A DNA stretch of 58,693 bases, from NCBI GenBank assembly GCA_002328585.1, contig DCUV01000055.1, positions 1 to 58,693 of the forward strand, in the 5' to 3' direction. This document shows positions 8,505 through 17,387 of this stretch, one piece after another (the first letter of the stretch is position 1; each line of letters starts with the position of its first letter). Origin of the DNA: Spirochaetia bacterium UBA2205 (lineage in GTDB: Bacteria; Spirochaetota; UBA4802; UB4802). The position numbers and the translations under genes were made by a program. The notes beneath the pieces were generated by a model. That model was not told where the DNA came from. It did no database searches and was given only the letters and a program-made list of their open reading frames with translations.

Positions 8505-9299
8505 ATGAAAAGTTGTAAATACAAAAGGTTTTTTTTAATAATTTTACTCATTGTTGTGGTTATGGGTATTGGCATGATAGTATCTGATGCTGCATTTGCC
8601 CAGAAAGCGGGTAATGTCCGTATGCCCATTCCTAAGATTGGATTTGATATTGAAGAGGCTAAAACACCAAAGGATATTTCGCTAAGTTTGCAAATACTTT
8701 TTCTGCTTACCATTTTGACCTTAGCTCCTTCTATTATAATGATGATGACGTCATTTACCAGGGTTGTCATAGTTCTTGATTTTGTACGACGTGCTCTTTC
8801 TTTACAGCAAATGCCGCCTACTCAGGTCATTGTGGGGCTTGCTATTTTTCTGACGATTTTTATTATGTCGCCTACCTTAACAGAGATTAATGATAAAGCT
8901 CTACAGCCATATTTGAAAGGGCAGATAACCAATGAAGAGTTTTACAATAAAGGTATGCAGCCGTTACGGGAGTTTATGTTGAAGCAAACACGGAAGAAGG
9001 ATATAGCCTTATTTATTGAACTTGCAAAATTGGAACGGCCAAAAACGCAGGATGATGTGCCAACGTATTGTCTTATTCCCGCTTTTATGATCAGTGAATT
9101 AAAACGTGCCTTTGAAATGGGTGTATATATATTTATTCCGTTTATTGTTATCGATATGATTGTAGCAAGCGCCTTGATGGCGATGGGTATGATTATGTTA
9201 CCGCCAATTATGATTTCTCTGCCGTTTAAGATTGTGCTGTTTGTATTGGTAGATGGATGGAATTTGCTGACCTATGAACTGGTTCGATCATTTATGTAG
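8505..9299 (+). CDS. fliP: Flagellar export gate protein FliP
   Basis: 264 residues. A signal peptide with likely cleavage after AFA (about residue 32) is typical of FliP. Family hallmarks are LAPSIIMMMTSFTRVVIVLDFVR, the QMPPTQVIVGLAIFLT helix, and the C-terminal FIPFIVIDMIVASALMAMGM and MLPPIMISLPFKI segments. It forms a ring with FliQ and FliR as the export channel of the flagellar type III system. The gene starts six bases after fliO and ends nine bases before fliQ, with an AGGAGAAG ribosome binding site for fliQ between them. Confidence 0.96.
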   Translation: MKSCKYKRFFLIILLIVVVMGIGMIVSDAAFAQKAGNVRMPIPKIGFDIEEAKTPKDISLSLQILFLLTILTLAPSIIMMMTSFTRVVIVLDFVRRALSLQQMPPTQVIVGLAIFLTIFIMSPTLTEINDKALQPYLKGQITNEEFYNKGMQPLREFMLKQTRKKDIALFIELAKLERPKTQDDVPTYCLIPAFMISELKRAFEMGVYIFIPFIVIDMIVASALMAMGMIMLPPIMISLPFKIVLFVLVDGWNLLTYELVRSFM

Positions 9300-9308
9300 G
9301 AGAAGAAC

Positions 9309-9581
9309 ATGACAGATATAGAAGTGGTAAAATTGCTGCGCGAAGCTCTCATGGTCACGATGATTGTTTCAGCACCAATCCTTGGAATAGGTATGTTTGT
9401 TGGACTGATAATATCAATATTCCAGACTACTACATCTATTCAGGAACAGACGCTTACATTTGTACCAAAAATTATCGCAATTTTTGCTGTGTTTATATTA
9501 TTTGCTGCGTGGATTTTACATACATTGATGTCGTACACAAAAGAATTGTTCATGATGATCTCTAAACTGGGTGGAGGATAA
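9309..9581 (+). CDS. fliQ: Flagellar export gate protein FliQ
   Basis: 90 residues with two membrane helices, the standard FliQ size and shape. Visible are LLREALMVTMIVSAPILGIG and the conserved IISIFQTTTSIQEQTLTFVP turn between helices. FliQ packs around the FliP-FliR gate. It overlaps fliR by one base (TAATG), so the two are translated together. Confidence 0.96.
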   Translation: MTDIEVVKLLREALMVTMIVSAPILGIGMFVGLIISIFQTTTSIQEQTLTFVPKIIAIFAVFILFAAWILHTLMSYTKELFMMISKLGGG

Positions 9582-10360
9582 TGGAATATTTTGTTTATCA
9601 GTTCCAAAGTTTTTTTCTGGTGCTGGCGCGTATGACGGCAATGATGATGATCGCTCCATTTTTTTCAAGTGGAGTTATTCCTTTATTAATGCGGGGTGCG
9701 CTTTCCTTCTTTGTATCGCTGGTAATATTTCCGGTACTATCCATCAGTACGGCTGCTCTTACGGGTAATATGGGGGTATACTATCTTATGGTGGTACAGG
9801 AGATCATCATTGGCTTATATATTGGTTTTTTGGTAAGCGTTGTTTTTTCGGCTTTTCAGCTTTCAGCGCAATATTTTGCAGTGCAGATTGGCTTTGGCAT
9901 CAATGAAGTCATTGATCCGTTGGCGCAGGTTTCAATACCGCTTATTGGACAGTTGAAAAATTTTATTGGCTTACTGGTTTTTTTAACAATTAATGGGCAT
10001 CATTTTATGATAAAAGCTATCTATAATTCATATGAGCTTGCTCCTGCTTTTGCTTTGAAGGGCGATAGTGTTCAGGTATTTTTAAAATTTCTGGTGCATT
10101 CATTCAGTGGTATGTTTGTGATAGCATTAAAAATTTCACTGCCTGTTGTTGCAGTGGTGTTTTTAATGTCAGTGAGTATGGGAATACTGGCAAAGGCTGC
10201 ACCACAGATGAATATAATGATGTTAGGATTCCCCTTTAAAATTGCAGTCGCCTTTGGCATGATGATCCTTATTTCGCCTCTGATAGTTCGTGTTATGAAT
10301 GTTTCACTGGAAAGAACGTTTCAATTTATTGTTAAGGTAATACGGTACTGGCCGGTATGA
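9581..10360 (+). CDS. fliR: Flagellar export gate protein FliR
   Basis: 259 residues, normal length, with six or more hydrophobic helices. Family patterns include FLVLARMTAMMMIAPFFSS near the start, VVQEIIIGLYIGFLVSVVFS, the FGINEVIDPLAQVSIPLIGQ loop and PQMNIMMLGFPFKI near the end. FliR completes the export gate with FliP and FliQ. The gene overlaps flhB by 4 bases (ATGA). Confidence 0.96.
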   Translation: MEYFVYQFQSFFLVLARMTAMMMIAPFFSSGVIPLLMRGALSFFVSLVIFPVLSISTAALTGNMGVYYLMVVQEIIIGLYIGFLVSVVFSAFQLSAQYFAVQIGFGINEVIDPLAQVSIPLIGQLKNFIGLLVFLTINGHHFMIKAIYNSYELAPAFALKGDSVQVFLKFLVHSFSGMFVIALKISLPVVAVVFLMSVSMGILAKAAPQMNIMMLGFPFKIAVAFGMMILISPLIVRVMNVSLERTFQFIVKVIRYWPV

Positions 10361-11517
10361 AATGGTATGCTATTACAGATAAAGATGCTGAAATCGTGCT
10401 TTTTGAAAGCAGGGCTATAGTTTTTGATCTGCAGCTTTTTGCTGCTGAGGATGAAGGTAGAACTGAAGAGCCAACAGAAAAAAAATTACGGGAAGCACGG
10501 GAAAAAGGTCAGGTTGCAAAAACCGAGGAACTGCCTCAGGCGCTTGTGATTATTTTTGCGATGATAACCATTGTTGTTTTTTGTGGATTTATTTTTGAGA
10601 CAATTATTCGGATGATGCATTACTATCTCACAAGCTTTTCACATTTTAATCTTACTGAGAGGAGCCTTTTTCATGAGGCTATTGCCTCTGGTGTTGAATC
10701 ATTTAAGATATTACTTCCAATTTTTGTAGCAACGGTCATTGCAGCATTAATTGGTAATATTGCACAGGTAGGATTCCAAATTTCAACTCATCCATTAAAA
10801 TTTGATATGTCAAAGATAAAATTTGATCCTGCTACCATGGCACGTAAGATATTTTTTTCACGGCAGATTGCCATGAATCTTTTTAAATCAATTTTCAAGG
10901 TGGTTGTTATTGGATTTGTGTGTTATCTGGTAATAATCAATGATTTTGAAGAATTAATAAAAACACCGGATATTAGCATTGGATTGGCATTACAGAATGT
11001 TTCTATTATAGCATTAAAGATTATTATATGGGCAGCAGTTTGTATACTGGTGCTATCAATTCCTGATTATGTTTTTCAGAAACGAGAATACATTGAATCT
11101 TTGAAGATGACCAAACAGGAACTAAAAGAAGAGTGGAAAGAAACCGTTGGTGACCCCCATGTACGAGCCCGTTTGCAGGAGATGCAGCGCGAGCTTATTA
11201 TGCGCAATATGATTCGCGAGGTGCCCAAAGCTGATGTTGTGGTTACTAACCCAACACACTTTGCTATAGCTATGCGGTATGAACCTGAAGCAATGTATGC
11301 ACCCATGGTAATTGCAAAAGGAGTTGATACCATGGCACTAACAATACGCCAGATAGCTCTCGACAATAGTATTTTGATTATTGAGAACAGGCCACTGGCG
11401 CAGGAATTGTATAAAAGGGTTGATGTGGGTGATATAATCCCTGAAGATTTATTTTATGCTGTTTCCTTGATTTATGCTGAAGTTTATAAAAAACATAACT
11501 ATAAAGCTGCAATGTAA
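10357..11517 (+). CDS. flhB: Flagellar export switch protein FlhB
   Basis: 386 residues. The signature RTEEPTEKKLREAREKGQVA (about residues 39-58) precedes four membrane helices. The cytoplasmic domain has the self-cleaving NPTH motif at about 298-301, in VVVTNPTHFAIAMRY. Cleavage between Asn and Pro switches export from rod/hook to filament substrates. The first 26 or so residues extend beyond the usual start near FDLQLFAAEDEG. The ATG overlapping the fliR stop supports the long form through coupling; a shorter start is possible. Confidence 0.95.
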   Translation: MKWYAITDKDAEIVLFESRAIVFDLQLFAAEDEGRTEEPTEKKLREAREKGQVAKTEELPQALVIIFAMITIVVFCGFIFETIIRMMHYYLTSFSHFNLTERSLFHEAIASGVESFKILLPIFVATVIAALIGNIAQVGFQISTHPLKFDMSKIKFDPATMARKIFFSRQIAMNLFKSIFKVVVIGFVCYLVIINDFEELIKTPDISIGLALQNVSIIALKIIIWAAVCILVLSIPDYVFQKREYIESLKMTKQELKEEWKETVGDPHVRARLQEMQRELIMRNMIREVPKADVVVTNPTHFAIAMRYEPEAMYAPMVIAKGVDTMALTIRQIALDNSILIIENRPLAQELYKRVDVGDIIPEDLFYAVSLIYAEVYKKHNYKAAM

Positions 11518-11531
11518 TGTTGAGGTAATGT

Positions 11532-13613
11532 ATGGCAGAAAGAACGTATGATTTTTCATGGATGCAAAAAAGCGATATACTTTTAGGAATTGGCGTTATT
11601 GCGGTTGTAACCATGCTGGTGATTCCTCTGCCAACCTTTCTTCTTGATTTACTCCTGGCAATCAGCCTTATGCTGGGAATACTTATACTATTGGTTGTTA
11701 TGTATGTTCCTCGTTCTTTTGATTTTTCAGTATTCCCTGCCTTGCTCCTTATAACCACTGTTTATCGATTAGCGCTAAATGTATCTTCAACACGATTAAT
11801 ACTTTTACAGGGAGCAGCATTTGACGGTAAGATTATTCGTACGTTTGGCGATTTTGTTGTAGGGGGCAACTATGTCATTGGATTTATTGTGTTCATAATC
11901 TTAATGGCAGTTCAGTTTATTGTTATCACCAAAGGTGCAACCAGAACAGCAGAAGTAGCAGCAAGGTTTACACTTGATGCAATGCCAGCAAAGTTAATGA
12001 GTATTGATTCTGATTTGTCAAATGGTATAATAAATGAAGAAGAGGCATTGCGTCGTAGACGTGAGGTAAGAAAAGAGGCTGATTTTTATGGAGCTATGGA
12101 TGGTGCTTCAAAGTTTGTTCAGGGTGACGTTAAAGTAGGAATTTTAATAACCATTATAAATATTATCGGCGGCTTTATTATTGGGATGGTAATGCGTGGT
12201 GAAAGTTTTGATGTAGCTATTCATACTTATACTTTGTTATCAATAGGTGATGGTCTGGTTGCTCAGATTCCTTCACTCATGATTACAACAGCTACAGGTA
12301 TCATTGTAACACGGGCAGTTTCTGAGGAAAGCCTGGGCAAAGATCTATCAACACAATTGGGTTCACAGCCCCGTGCATTGATGATCACCGCTGCTGCTCT
12401 GGGATTGTCAGCTATTATTCCGGGATTTCCAAAGATTACACTTATTTTGCTTGCTGCGGGTTTAGGTGCTTTAGGCTATCTCATGAAACAAACTGAAGAA
12501 GAAGAGATTCAAAAAACCAAAATTGAGCAAAAGGAAGCAGCATTAAAAACACATAAACCAGAATCAGTTATCCCGTTAATTCAGGTTGATGCGCTTGAGG
12601 TGGAAATTGGATATAGCCTGATACCATTAGCTGATCCTGATCAGGGTGGAACACTGCTTGATAGAATTACCAATATACGCAGGCGAAGTGCCCTTGAGAT
12701 GGGATTGATAGTACCTCCAATCAGAATACGCGATAACATGGAATTACCGCCGCAGGATTATTCTATATTAATCAAAGGTGTAGAGGTTGGACATGGGAGT
12801 TTACAGGTTGGTAAGCTTATGGCAATGGATCCTGGCACTGTTGAAGAGAAGATAGAAGGAGTAGAATTCACTGAACCTGTATTTAATCTCAGGGCAATAT
12901 GGATTGATCCTGATAACAGGGATGTAGCTGAACGACGTGGCTATACAGTGGTTGACTGTCCTACTATCATTGCAACACACTTAACCGAAATAATACGAAG
13001 ACATGCAGATGAAATATTGGGACGGCAGGAGGTTCAGCAACTTATAGATACAATTAAAAATGACTATCCTGCAGTGGTAAATGAGTTAATTGGTGAAAAA
13101 AAATTGAGTATTGGAGAAATACAAAAGGTTTTGCAAAATCTTTTACGTGAACGTGTTTCAATACGCAATATGGTTACAATACTTGAAACGCTGGCAAGTT
13201 ATTCTGATTATACCAAAGATATTGGGTTGTTAACTGAATATGTTAGGGTTGCTTTAGCACGACAGTTATGCAGGGAATATGCAGATAAAAACAACACGTT
13301 ATCTGTTATTACAGTTGATCCTGAGATTGAAACAATTATTCGTTCATCAATTCACGAAGACCCTGTAGAAGGAAGAATTATAAGTCTTGATCCCGATACT
13401 CACAGGGAGGTTCTGGATAGTTTATTTGATTCGTATTCCAGAGCAAGGAGCGCAGGATATGCACCAGTTTTTCTGGTATCACCGCACATACGCAGTGTAT
13501 TGTTTACCTTGTTAGAGCGTGAAGTTCCAGACCCTGTGGTTTTATCGTATAATGAGATTGTTCCTGAAATAAGAATAAATGTAATAGGAACAGCATTATT
13601 ACGGGCAGCATAA
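11532..13613 (+). CDS. flhA: Flagellar export platform protein FlhA
   Basis: 693 residues, full length. Eight membrane helices occupy the first half. The FHIPEP-region signature appears as LLITTVYRLALNVSSTRLIL, and the conserved loop RFTLDAMPAKLMSIDSDL holds the ion-interacting segment. The cytoplasmic half has EVEIGYSLIPLAD, and later RNMVTILETLA and a YVRVALARQ stretch typical of the FlhA C-terminal domain that binds substrate-chaperone complexes. It follows flhB by 14 bases with a TGAGGTAA ribosome binding site and precedes flhF. Confidence 0.97.
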   Translation: MAERTYDFSWMQKSDILLGIGVIAVVTMLVIPLPTFLLDLLLAISLMLGILILLVVMYVPRSFDFSVFPALLLITTVYRLALNVSSTRLILLQGAAFDGKIIRTFGDFVVGGNYVIGFIVFIILMAVQFIVITKGATRTAEVAARFTLDAMPAKLMSIDSDLSNGIINEEEALRRRREVRKEADFYGAMDGASKFVQGDVKVGILITIINIIGGFIIGMVMRGESFDVAIHTYTLLSIGDGLVAQIPSLMITTATGIIVTRAVSEESLGKDLSTQLGSQPRALMITAAALGLSAIIPGFPKITLILLAAGLGALGYLMKQTEEEEIQKTKIEQKEAALKTHKPESVIPLIQVDALEVEIGYSLIPLADPDQGGTLLDRITNIRRRSALEMGLIVPPIRIRDNMELPPQDYSILIKGVEVGHGSLQVGKLMAMDPGTVEEKIEGVEFTEPVFNLRAIWIDPDNRDVAERRGYTVVDCPTIIATHLTEIIRRHADEILGRQEVQQLIDTIKNDYPAVVNELIGEKKLSIGEIQKVLQNLLRERVSIRNMVTILETLASYSDYTKDIGLLTEYVRVALARQLCREYADKNNTLSVITVDPEIETIIRSSIHEDPVEGRIISLDPDTHREVLDSLFDSYSRARSAGYAPVFLVSPHIRSVLFTLLEREVPDPVVLSYNEIVPEIRINVIGTALLRAA

Positions 13614-13646
13614 AAAAAATACATTTATAAAGAGAGGTATATAACA

Positions 13647-14960
13647 ATGAGATATGTAAAGATAAAAGCCAGAACCTATAATGAAGCTATGATGAAATTG
13701 AAAATGGAGCATGGGGACGATGCAATTCCAATTAGTCATAAAAATATTAAAGAGGGCGGAATATTCAATACGGGTTTATTTGCGCGTGATTTTGTTGAGT
13801 TAACTGCTGCCATACCCGATGTAAAGCCAACCAGATTAAAACCCAGGAAAAATATTGATTTAACAGTTGGAGGTAATGAAAATATTAATGATTTATTAAA
13901 GCAAGTTATAGATAAACCAGAAAATCAGCCTCAAAAAAAGCCAAACACTGGTTTAGAACAGCTAATAGCTCAAGGCATGGAAAAATCAAGTATAAAAACT
14001 ACTGAAGCACCACATCCTGTTAAATCACCGGTAGATGAGGTGATTGTGGAAAGGACTGATCAACCGTACATTAAATTAGAAAAAGAGTTCCATGAGTTAA
14101 AAATGTTGTTGAAAAATATGGTGGCATCAGGACAGCAAAAACCTATAGATGATATTGTTATAGATAGCAATGATATTTATTTTAAACCATTTAAAGAGAT
14201 TCTACGAAAAAATGATATTGATGATGATGAGTGCAATAGATTGCTTGAAGATGTAAAACGTAATGTAAGCTCTGAAGATATGAAGGATAGGTATAAAATT
14301 GAGAAAACACTGCGTGAATTGATTAAAAGTAAAATCATTGTAAGTGGACCTATCGATAAAGGCAAACGTAAAAAGGTTTTAATGTTTGTTGGACCAACAG
14401 GAGTTGGGAAAACTACAACCATGGCTAAATTAGGTGCTATTTTATCGCTTAGACAGGGACTTAAAGTATCATTTGTAACTATCGACAATTATAGAATAGC
14501 AGCTACAGAGCAGCTTAAAAAATATGCTGAAATAATGCGTATTCCAATTCATGTTGTGACTGATTCTCATGAATTTAAAGAAATAGTTGAAAATGAAAAA
14601 GCAGAGATTATAATGGTGGATACATCAGGCAGGAGCCATAGAAATGATTTGAAGATAGCAGAAATAAAAAATTTTGCTGATGCATGTAATTGTGAGATAC
14701 ATAAGATTCTTTGTGTTAGTGCAAATACCAAACGCAGCGATTTGAATGAGGTATTTAAAGCATATGACATCCTGCATATTGATAGCATCATAGTAACCAA
14801 GGTGGATGAGACCTCATATATTGGGAATGTTATCTCAATAGCCGATAAATATAATAAGCCAATATCGTATTTCACTAATGGCCAGGAAGTACCAAATGAT
14901 ATTGCTGTCGCAGATCCTGAAATTATGGTAAATATGATACTGGAATCAACTATGCGTTAA
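13647..14960 (+). CDS. flhF: Flagellar placement GTPase FlhF
   Basis: 437 residues. The N-terminal B domain begins MRYVKIKARTYNEAMMKLK, standard for FlhF. A variable charged linker follows to about residue 150. The SRP-type GTPase domain has P-loop GPTGVGKTTTMAKLG (about 249-263), the DNYRIAATEQL switch, a DTSGRSHRN G3 region and VTKVDE. FlhF sets where and how many flagella form. It is directly followed by its regulator FlhG, 11 bases on. An AGAGAGG ribosome binding site precedes the ATG. Confidence 0.96.
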   Translation: MRYVKIKARTYNEAMMKLKMEHGDDAIPISHKNIKEGGIFNTGLFARDFVELTAAIPDVKPTRLKPRKNIDLTVGGNENINDLLKQVIDKPENQPQKKPNTGLEQLIAQGMEKSSIKTTEAPHPVKSPVDEVIVERTDQPYIKLEKEFHELKMLLKNMVASGQQKPIDDIVIDSNDIYFKPFKEILRKNDIDDDECNRLLEDVKRNVSSEDMKDRYKIEKTLRELIKSKIIVSGPIDKGKRKKVLMFVGPTGVGKTTTMAKLGAILSLRQGLKVSFVTIDNYRIAATEQLKKYAEIMRIPIHVVTDSHEFKEIVENEKAEIIMVDTSGRSHRNDLKIAEIKNFADACNCEIHKILCVSANTKRSDLNEVFKAYDILHIDSIIVTKVDETSYIGNVISIADKYNKPISYFTNGQEVPNDIAVADPEIMVNMILESTMR

Positions 14961-14971
14961 GGAGGTTCATC

Positions 14972-15850
14972 TTGGATCAGGCTGCAAATTTAAGACGATT
15001 GGTAGTTGAAAATAATGCTGCACGCAGAACCAAAACGATAGCTATAACCAGTGGAAAAGGTGGTGTTGGTAAGACCAGTATAGCAGTTAGCCTGGCAATT
15101 GCATTGGCTAAGCGCAATTATTCTATTACAGTACTGGATGCTGACCTGGGTTTGGCAAATGTAAATGTTGTATTAGGAATTATTCCAAAATATAATCTGT
15201 ACCATGTCATTAAAGGAAAAAAGAAGTTAGAGGAAATAATTATTGATGTTCCTGAAGGCATTAAAATTATTGCTGGAGCTTCAGGATTTCATCAATTAGC
15301 AAATCTTGATGTGAAGCAACGGGAATATTTTATAAAGTCGCTGGCAGAATTAAATGATGATGATTATATGATCATTGATACAGGTGCAGGGATTTCACAA
15401 AATGTATTGAGTTTTTTAGTGGCTTCTGATGAAGTGATAGTCATTACTACACCGGAACCAACATCAATAACAGATGCCTACGGTACTATTAAAGCTATTG
15501 CTGCCAATGATCCGGATAAGACAGTAAAGTTGCTTGTTAATAGAGCACAGACAGTTACCGAAGCTAAAAAAGTTGCTCAGCGGGTAATTAACATTGCCGG
15601 GCAATTCCTGAACATTAAAGTAGATAATTTAGGTTTTATCTTTGATGATCTTTATGTTGCAAAATCCATACGCAATCAAAAACCATTTATAGTGAGCTAT
15701 CCTAAATCAAAGGCTTCTACATGTGTAGAGATTATTGCAGATAGGATTGGAAATATTGAGTCAGACATTGATAAAGGAACTGGTATGCTAAGCTTTTTCA
15801 GAAGATTTTTTGGTCATTATGAAACAGATAATGATGATGGTATGGTATAG
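14972..15850 (+). CDS. flhG: MinD-like ATPase FlhG
   Basis: 292 residues starting at a TTG codon with a strong GGAGG seven bases upstream. The deviant Walker A is GKGGVGKTSIAVSLA (about residues 28-42), with LDADLGLANVN after it and IIDTGAGIS as Walker B, all typical of FlhG/YlxH. FlhG stimulates FlhF GTPase activity and limits flagellar number. The N-terminal QAANLRRLV segment matches the FlhF-activating helix (D/N-Q-A-x-x-L-R). Its position right after flhF is canonical. Confidence 0.95.
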   Translation: MDQAANLRRLVVENNAARRTKTIAITSGKGGVGKTSIAVSLAIALAKRNYSITVLDADLGLANVNVVLGIIPKYNLYHVIKGKKKLEEIIIDVPEGIKIIAGASGFHQLANLDVKQREYFIKSLAELNDDDYMIIDTGAGISQNVLSFLVASDEVIVITTPEPTSITDAYGTIKAIAANDPDKTVKLLVNRAQTVTEAKKVAQRVINIAGQFLNIKVDNLGFIFDDLYVAKSIRNQKPFIVSYPKSKASTCVEIIADRIGNIESDIDKGTGMLSFFRRFFGHYETDNDDGMV

Positions 15851-15961
15851 AATTTAATTGATACATTGGGTATTTATTACTTGATTTAAGATGTATTTAA
15901 TACTATTTTTTATGTTAGGTTGTAAATGTGTGATAATGTTAGCTAAAAATGGTCATAAATT

Positions 15962-16516
15962 ATGTTGAATATGAAGACAATTACAGATATTTCACCGGAA
16001 GCTAAGGTATCTCTGATATTTGGATTACTTGCTTTTATAGTATCTTTGTTCTTTGGGCTTGTTGTTGGGAACAGAATTGTTATATTATTTGTCAGGGTAT
16101 TGTTTTTTACTGTTATATATGCAACAATTGGCTATGCTTCCATGCTTGTGATCAAGCATTTTGTTCCGGAAGTTTATGAAATATTAAACAATCTATTAAA
16201 TATTGGTCAATCATTGGATACGGTTACGGAGTCATCTGCTGAGATGATGCAATCTGAGGATAAAAGCAGTGATGATTATGAAAAAGGAGAAGTCGTTGTT
16301 TCTTCTGATTCTGGTAATGAATCTATTAATAGGGGAACTACCTATAACGAAGCATTTACACCATTGGAAGCTAAGGATTTTACTGCTTTTACAACAGAAG
16401 AAAGTAAACCTAAAAAGATGGGGAAGCACATCGTTCTGGATGATAAAAAGATTCAATATGAACCAAAAATAATGGCAGAAGCTATACGAACTATGATCAA
16501 GCGTGATAAGGACTAA
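15962..16516 (+). CDS. Unknown membrane protein of the flagellar cluster (flhG-fliA interval)
   Basis: 184 residues, function not recognised. After a short start (an inner ATG at 15971 is an alternative) there are two closely spaced membrane helices: LIFGLLAFIVSLFFGLVVG and an ILFVRVLFFTVIYATIGYAS segment. An acidic, Ser/Glu-rich stretch of about 70 residues follows. The conserved-looking basic end includes QYEPKIMAEAIRTMIKRD. Other spirochaetes carry a similar unnamed gene at this position between flhG and fliA, so a motility role is likely but unproved. The 111-base gap before it is AT-rich without a clear promoter. Confidence 0.7.
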   Translation: MLNMKTITDISPEAKVSLIFGLLAFIVSLFFGLVVGNRIVILFVRVLFFTVIYATIGYASMLVIKHFVPEVYEILNNLLNIGQSLDTVTESSAEMMQSEDKSSDDYEKGEVVVSSDSGNESINRGTTYNEAFTPLEAKDFTAFTTEESKPKKMGKHIVLDDKKIQYEPKIMAEAIRTMIKRDKD

Positions 16517-16534
16517 TTAAAATAACGAGGTTGT

Positions 16535-17335
16535 ATGGCAAATAAAAAATTTCAAGGATTTGATGCTACAGATGAAGATGAACTCTGGAAACGGTATGCA
16601 AAGACACAAAATCAGGATATACGTGACTATTTTGTAGTAAAATATGCACCACTGGTAAAATATGTAGCCGGTAAAATTGCTATGGGAATGCCAAGCTCGA
16701 TAGAATTTGATGATCTTGTTTCATATGGTGTATTTGGTCTTATAGATGCAATTTCAAAATTTGATCCTGATCGCGGGATAAAATTTAAAACATATGCGAT
16801 GACACGAATACGAGGGGCTATTTTTGACGAATTACGTTCAATTGATTGGATACCACGATCAATCAGACAAAAAGCAAAACAGATTGAGCAGGCTATCGCA
16901 GAATTGGAAAATAAATTGGGAAGAACTGTAGAGGATGAAGAAATAGCCAAAGAGTTGGGTGTTACCATTGAAGAATTTCAATCATTACTGAACAAGTTGA
17001 GCGGGACAGCTATATTGTCGCTTAATGATATATGGTATGTTGGGGACGAAAATGATGAACTTTCGATAATGGAAACACTTGAAGCGCCTGATACATTAAA
17101 TCCTGATGTTATGATTGAGAAAGAAGAAATACGCGACTATATTGTTGAGGCAATAAAAAAATTACCTGATAAAGAAAAGAAAGTTATTGTTCTATATTAT
17201 TATGAGGATTTAACATTAAAAGAAATTGGTGAAGTCCTTGAAGTAACTGAAAGCAGAGTATCCCAATTACACACTAAGGCTATAATGCGATTGCGTGGCA
17301 GGTTGGGAAGGATTAAATCAAATATTGTTGGATGA
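16535..17335 (+). CDS. fliA: RNA polymerase sigma-28 factor FliA/WhiG
   Basis: 266 residues, full length. Region 2 shows FVVKYAPLVKYVAGKIAMG and the core-binding FDDLVSYGVFGLIDAISKFD, region 2.4 KFKTYAMTRIRGAIFDELR with SIDWIPRSIRQKAKQ. Region 4 has KKVIVLYYYEDLTLKEIGEV followed by the ESRVSQLHTKAIMRLR helix-turn-helix. It directs late flagellar transcription. A candidate anti-sigma factor FlgM is encoded in the same window at 55307-55600. It ends the uninterrupted flagellar block. Confidence 0.97.
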   Translation: MANKKFQGFDATDEDELWKRYAKTQNQDIRDYFVVKYAPLVKYVAGKIAMGMPSSIEFDDLVSYGVFGLIDAISKFDPDRGIKFKTYAMTRIRGAIFDELRSIDWIPRSIRQKAKQIEQAIAELENKLGRTVEDEEIAKELGVTIEEFQSLLNKLSGTAILSLNDIWYVGDENDELSIMETLEAPDTLNPDVMIEKEEIRDYIVEAIKKLPDKEKKVIVLYYYEDLTLKEIGEVLEVTESRVSQLHTKAIMRLRGRLGRIKSNIVG

Positions 17336-17387
17336 ATAATTTGATCAGGTATTATTATATTTAATATGTATATCTGGTTTTAGAATA

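Noticed and set aside
11378..11758. Minus-strand frame across the flhB-flhA junction
   Set aside because: Overlaps two strongly conserved genes and shows no features of its own.
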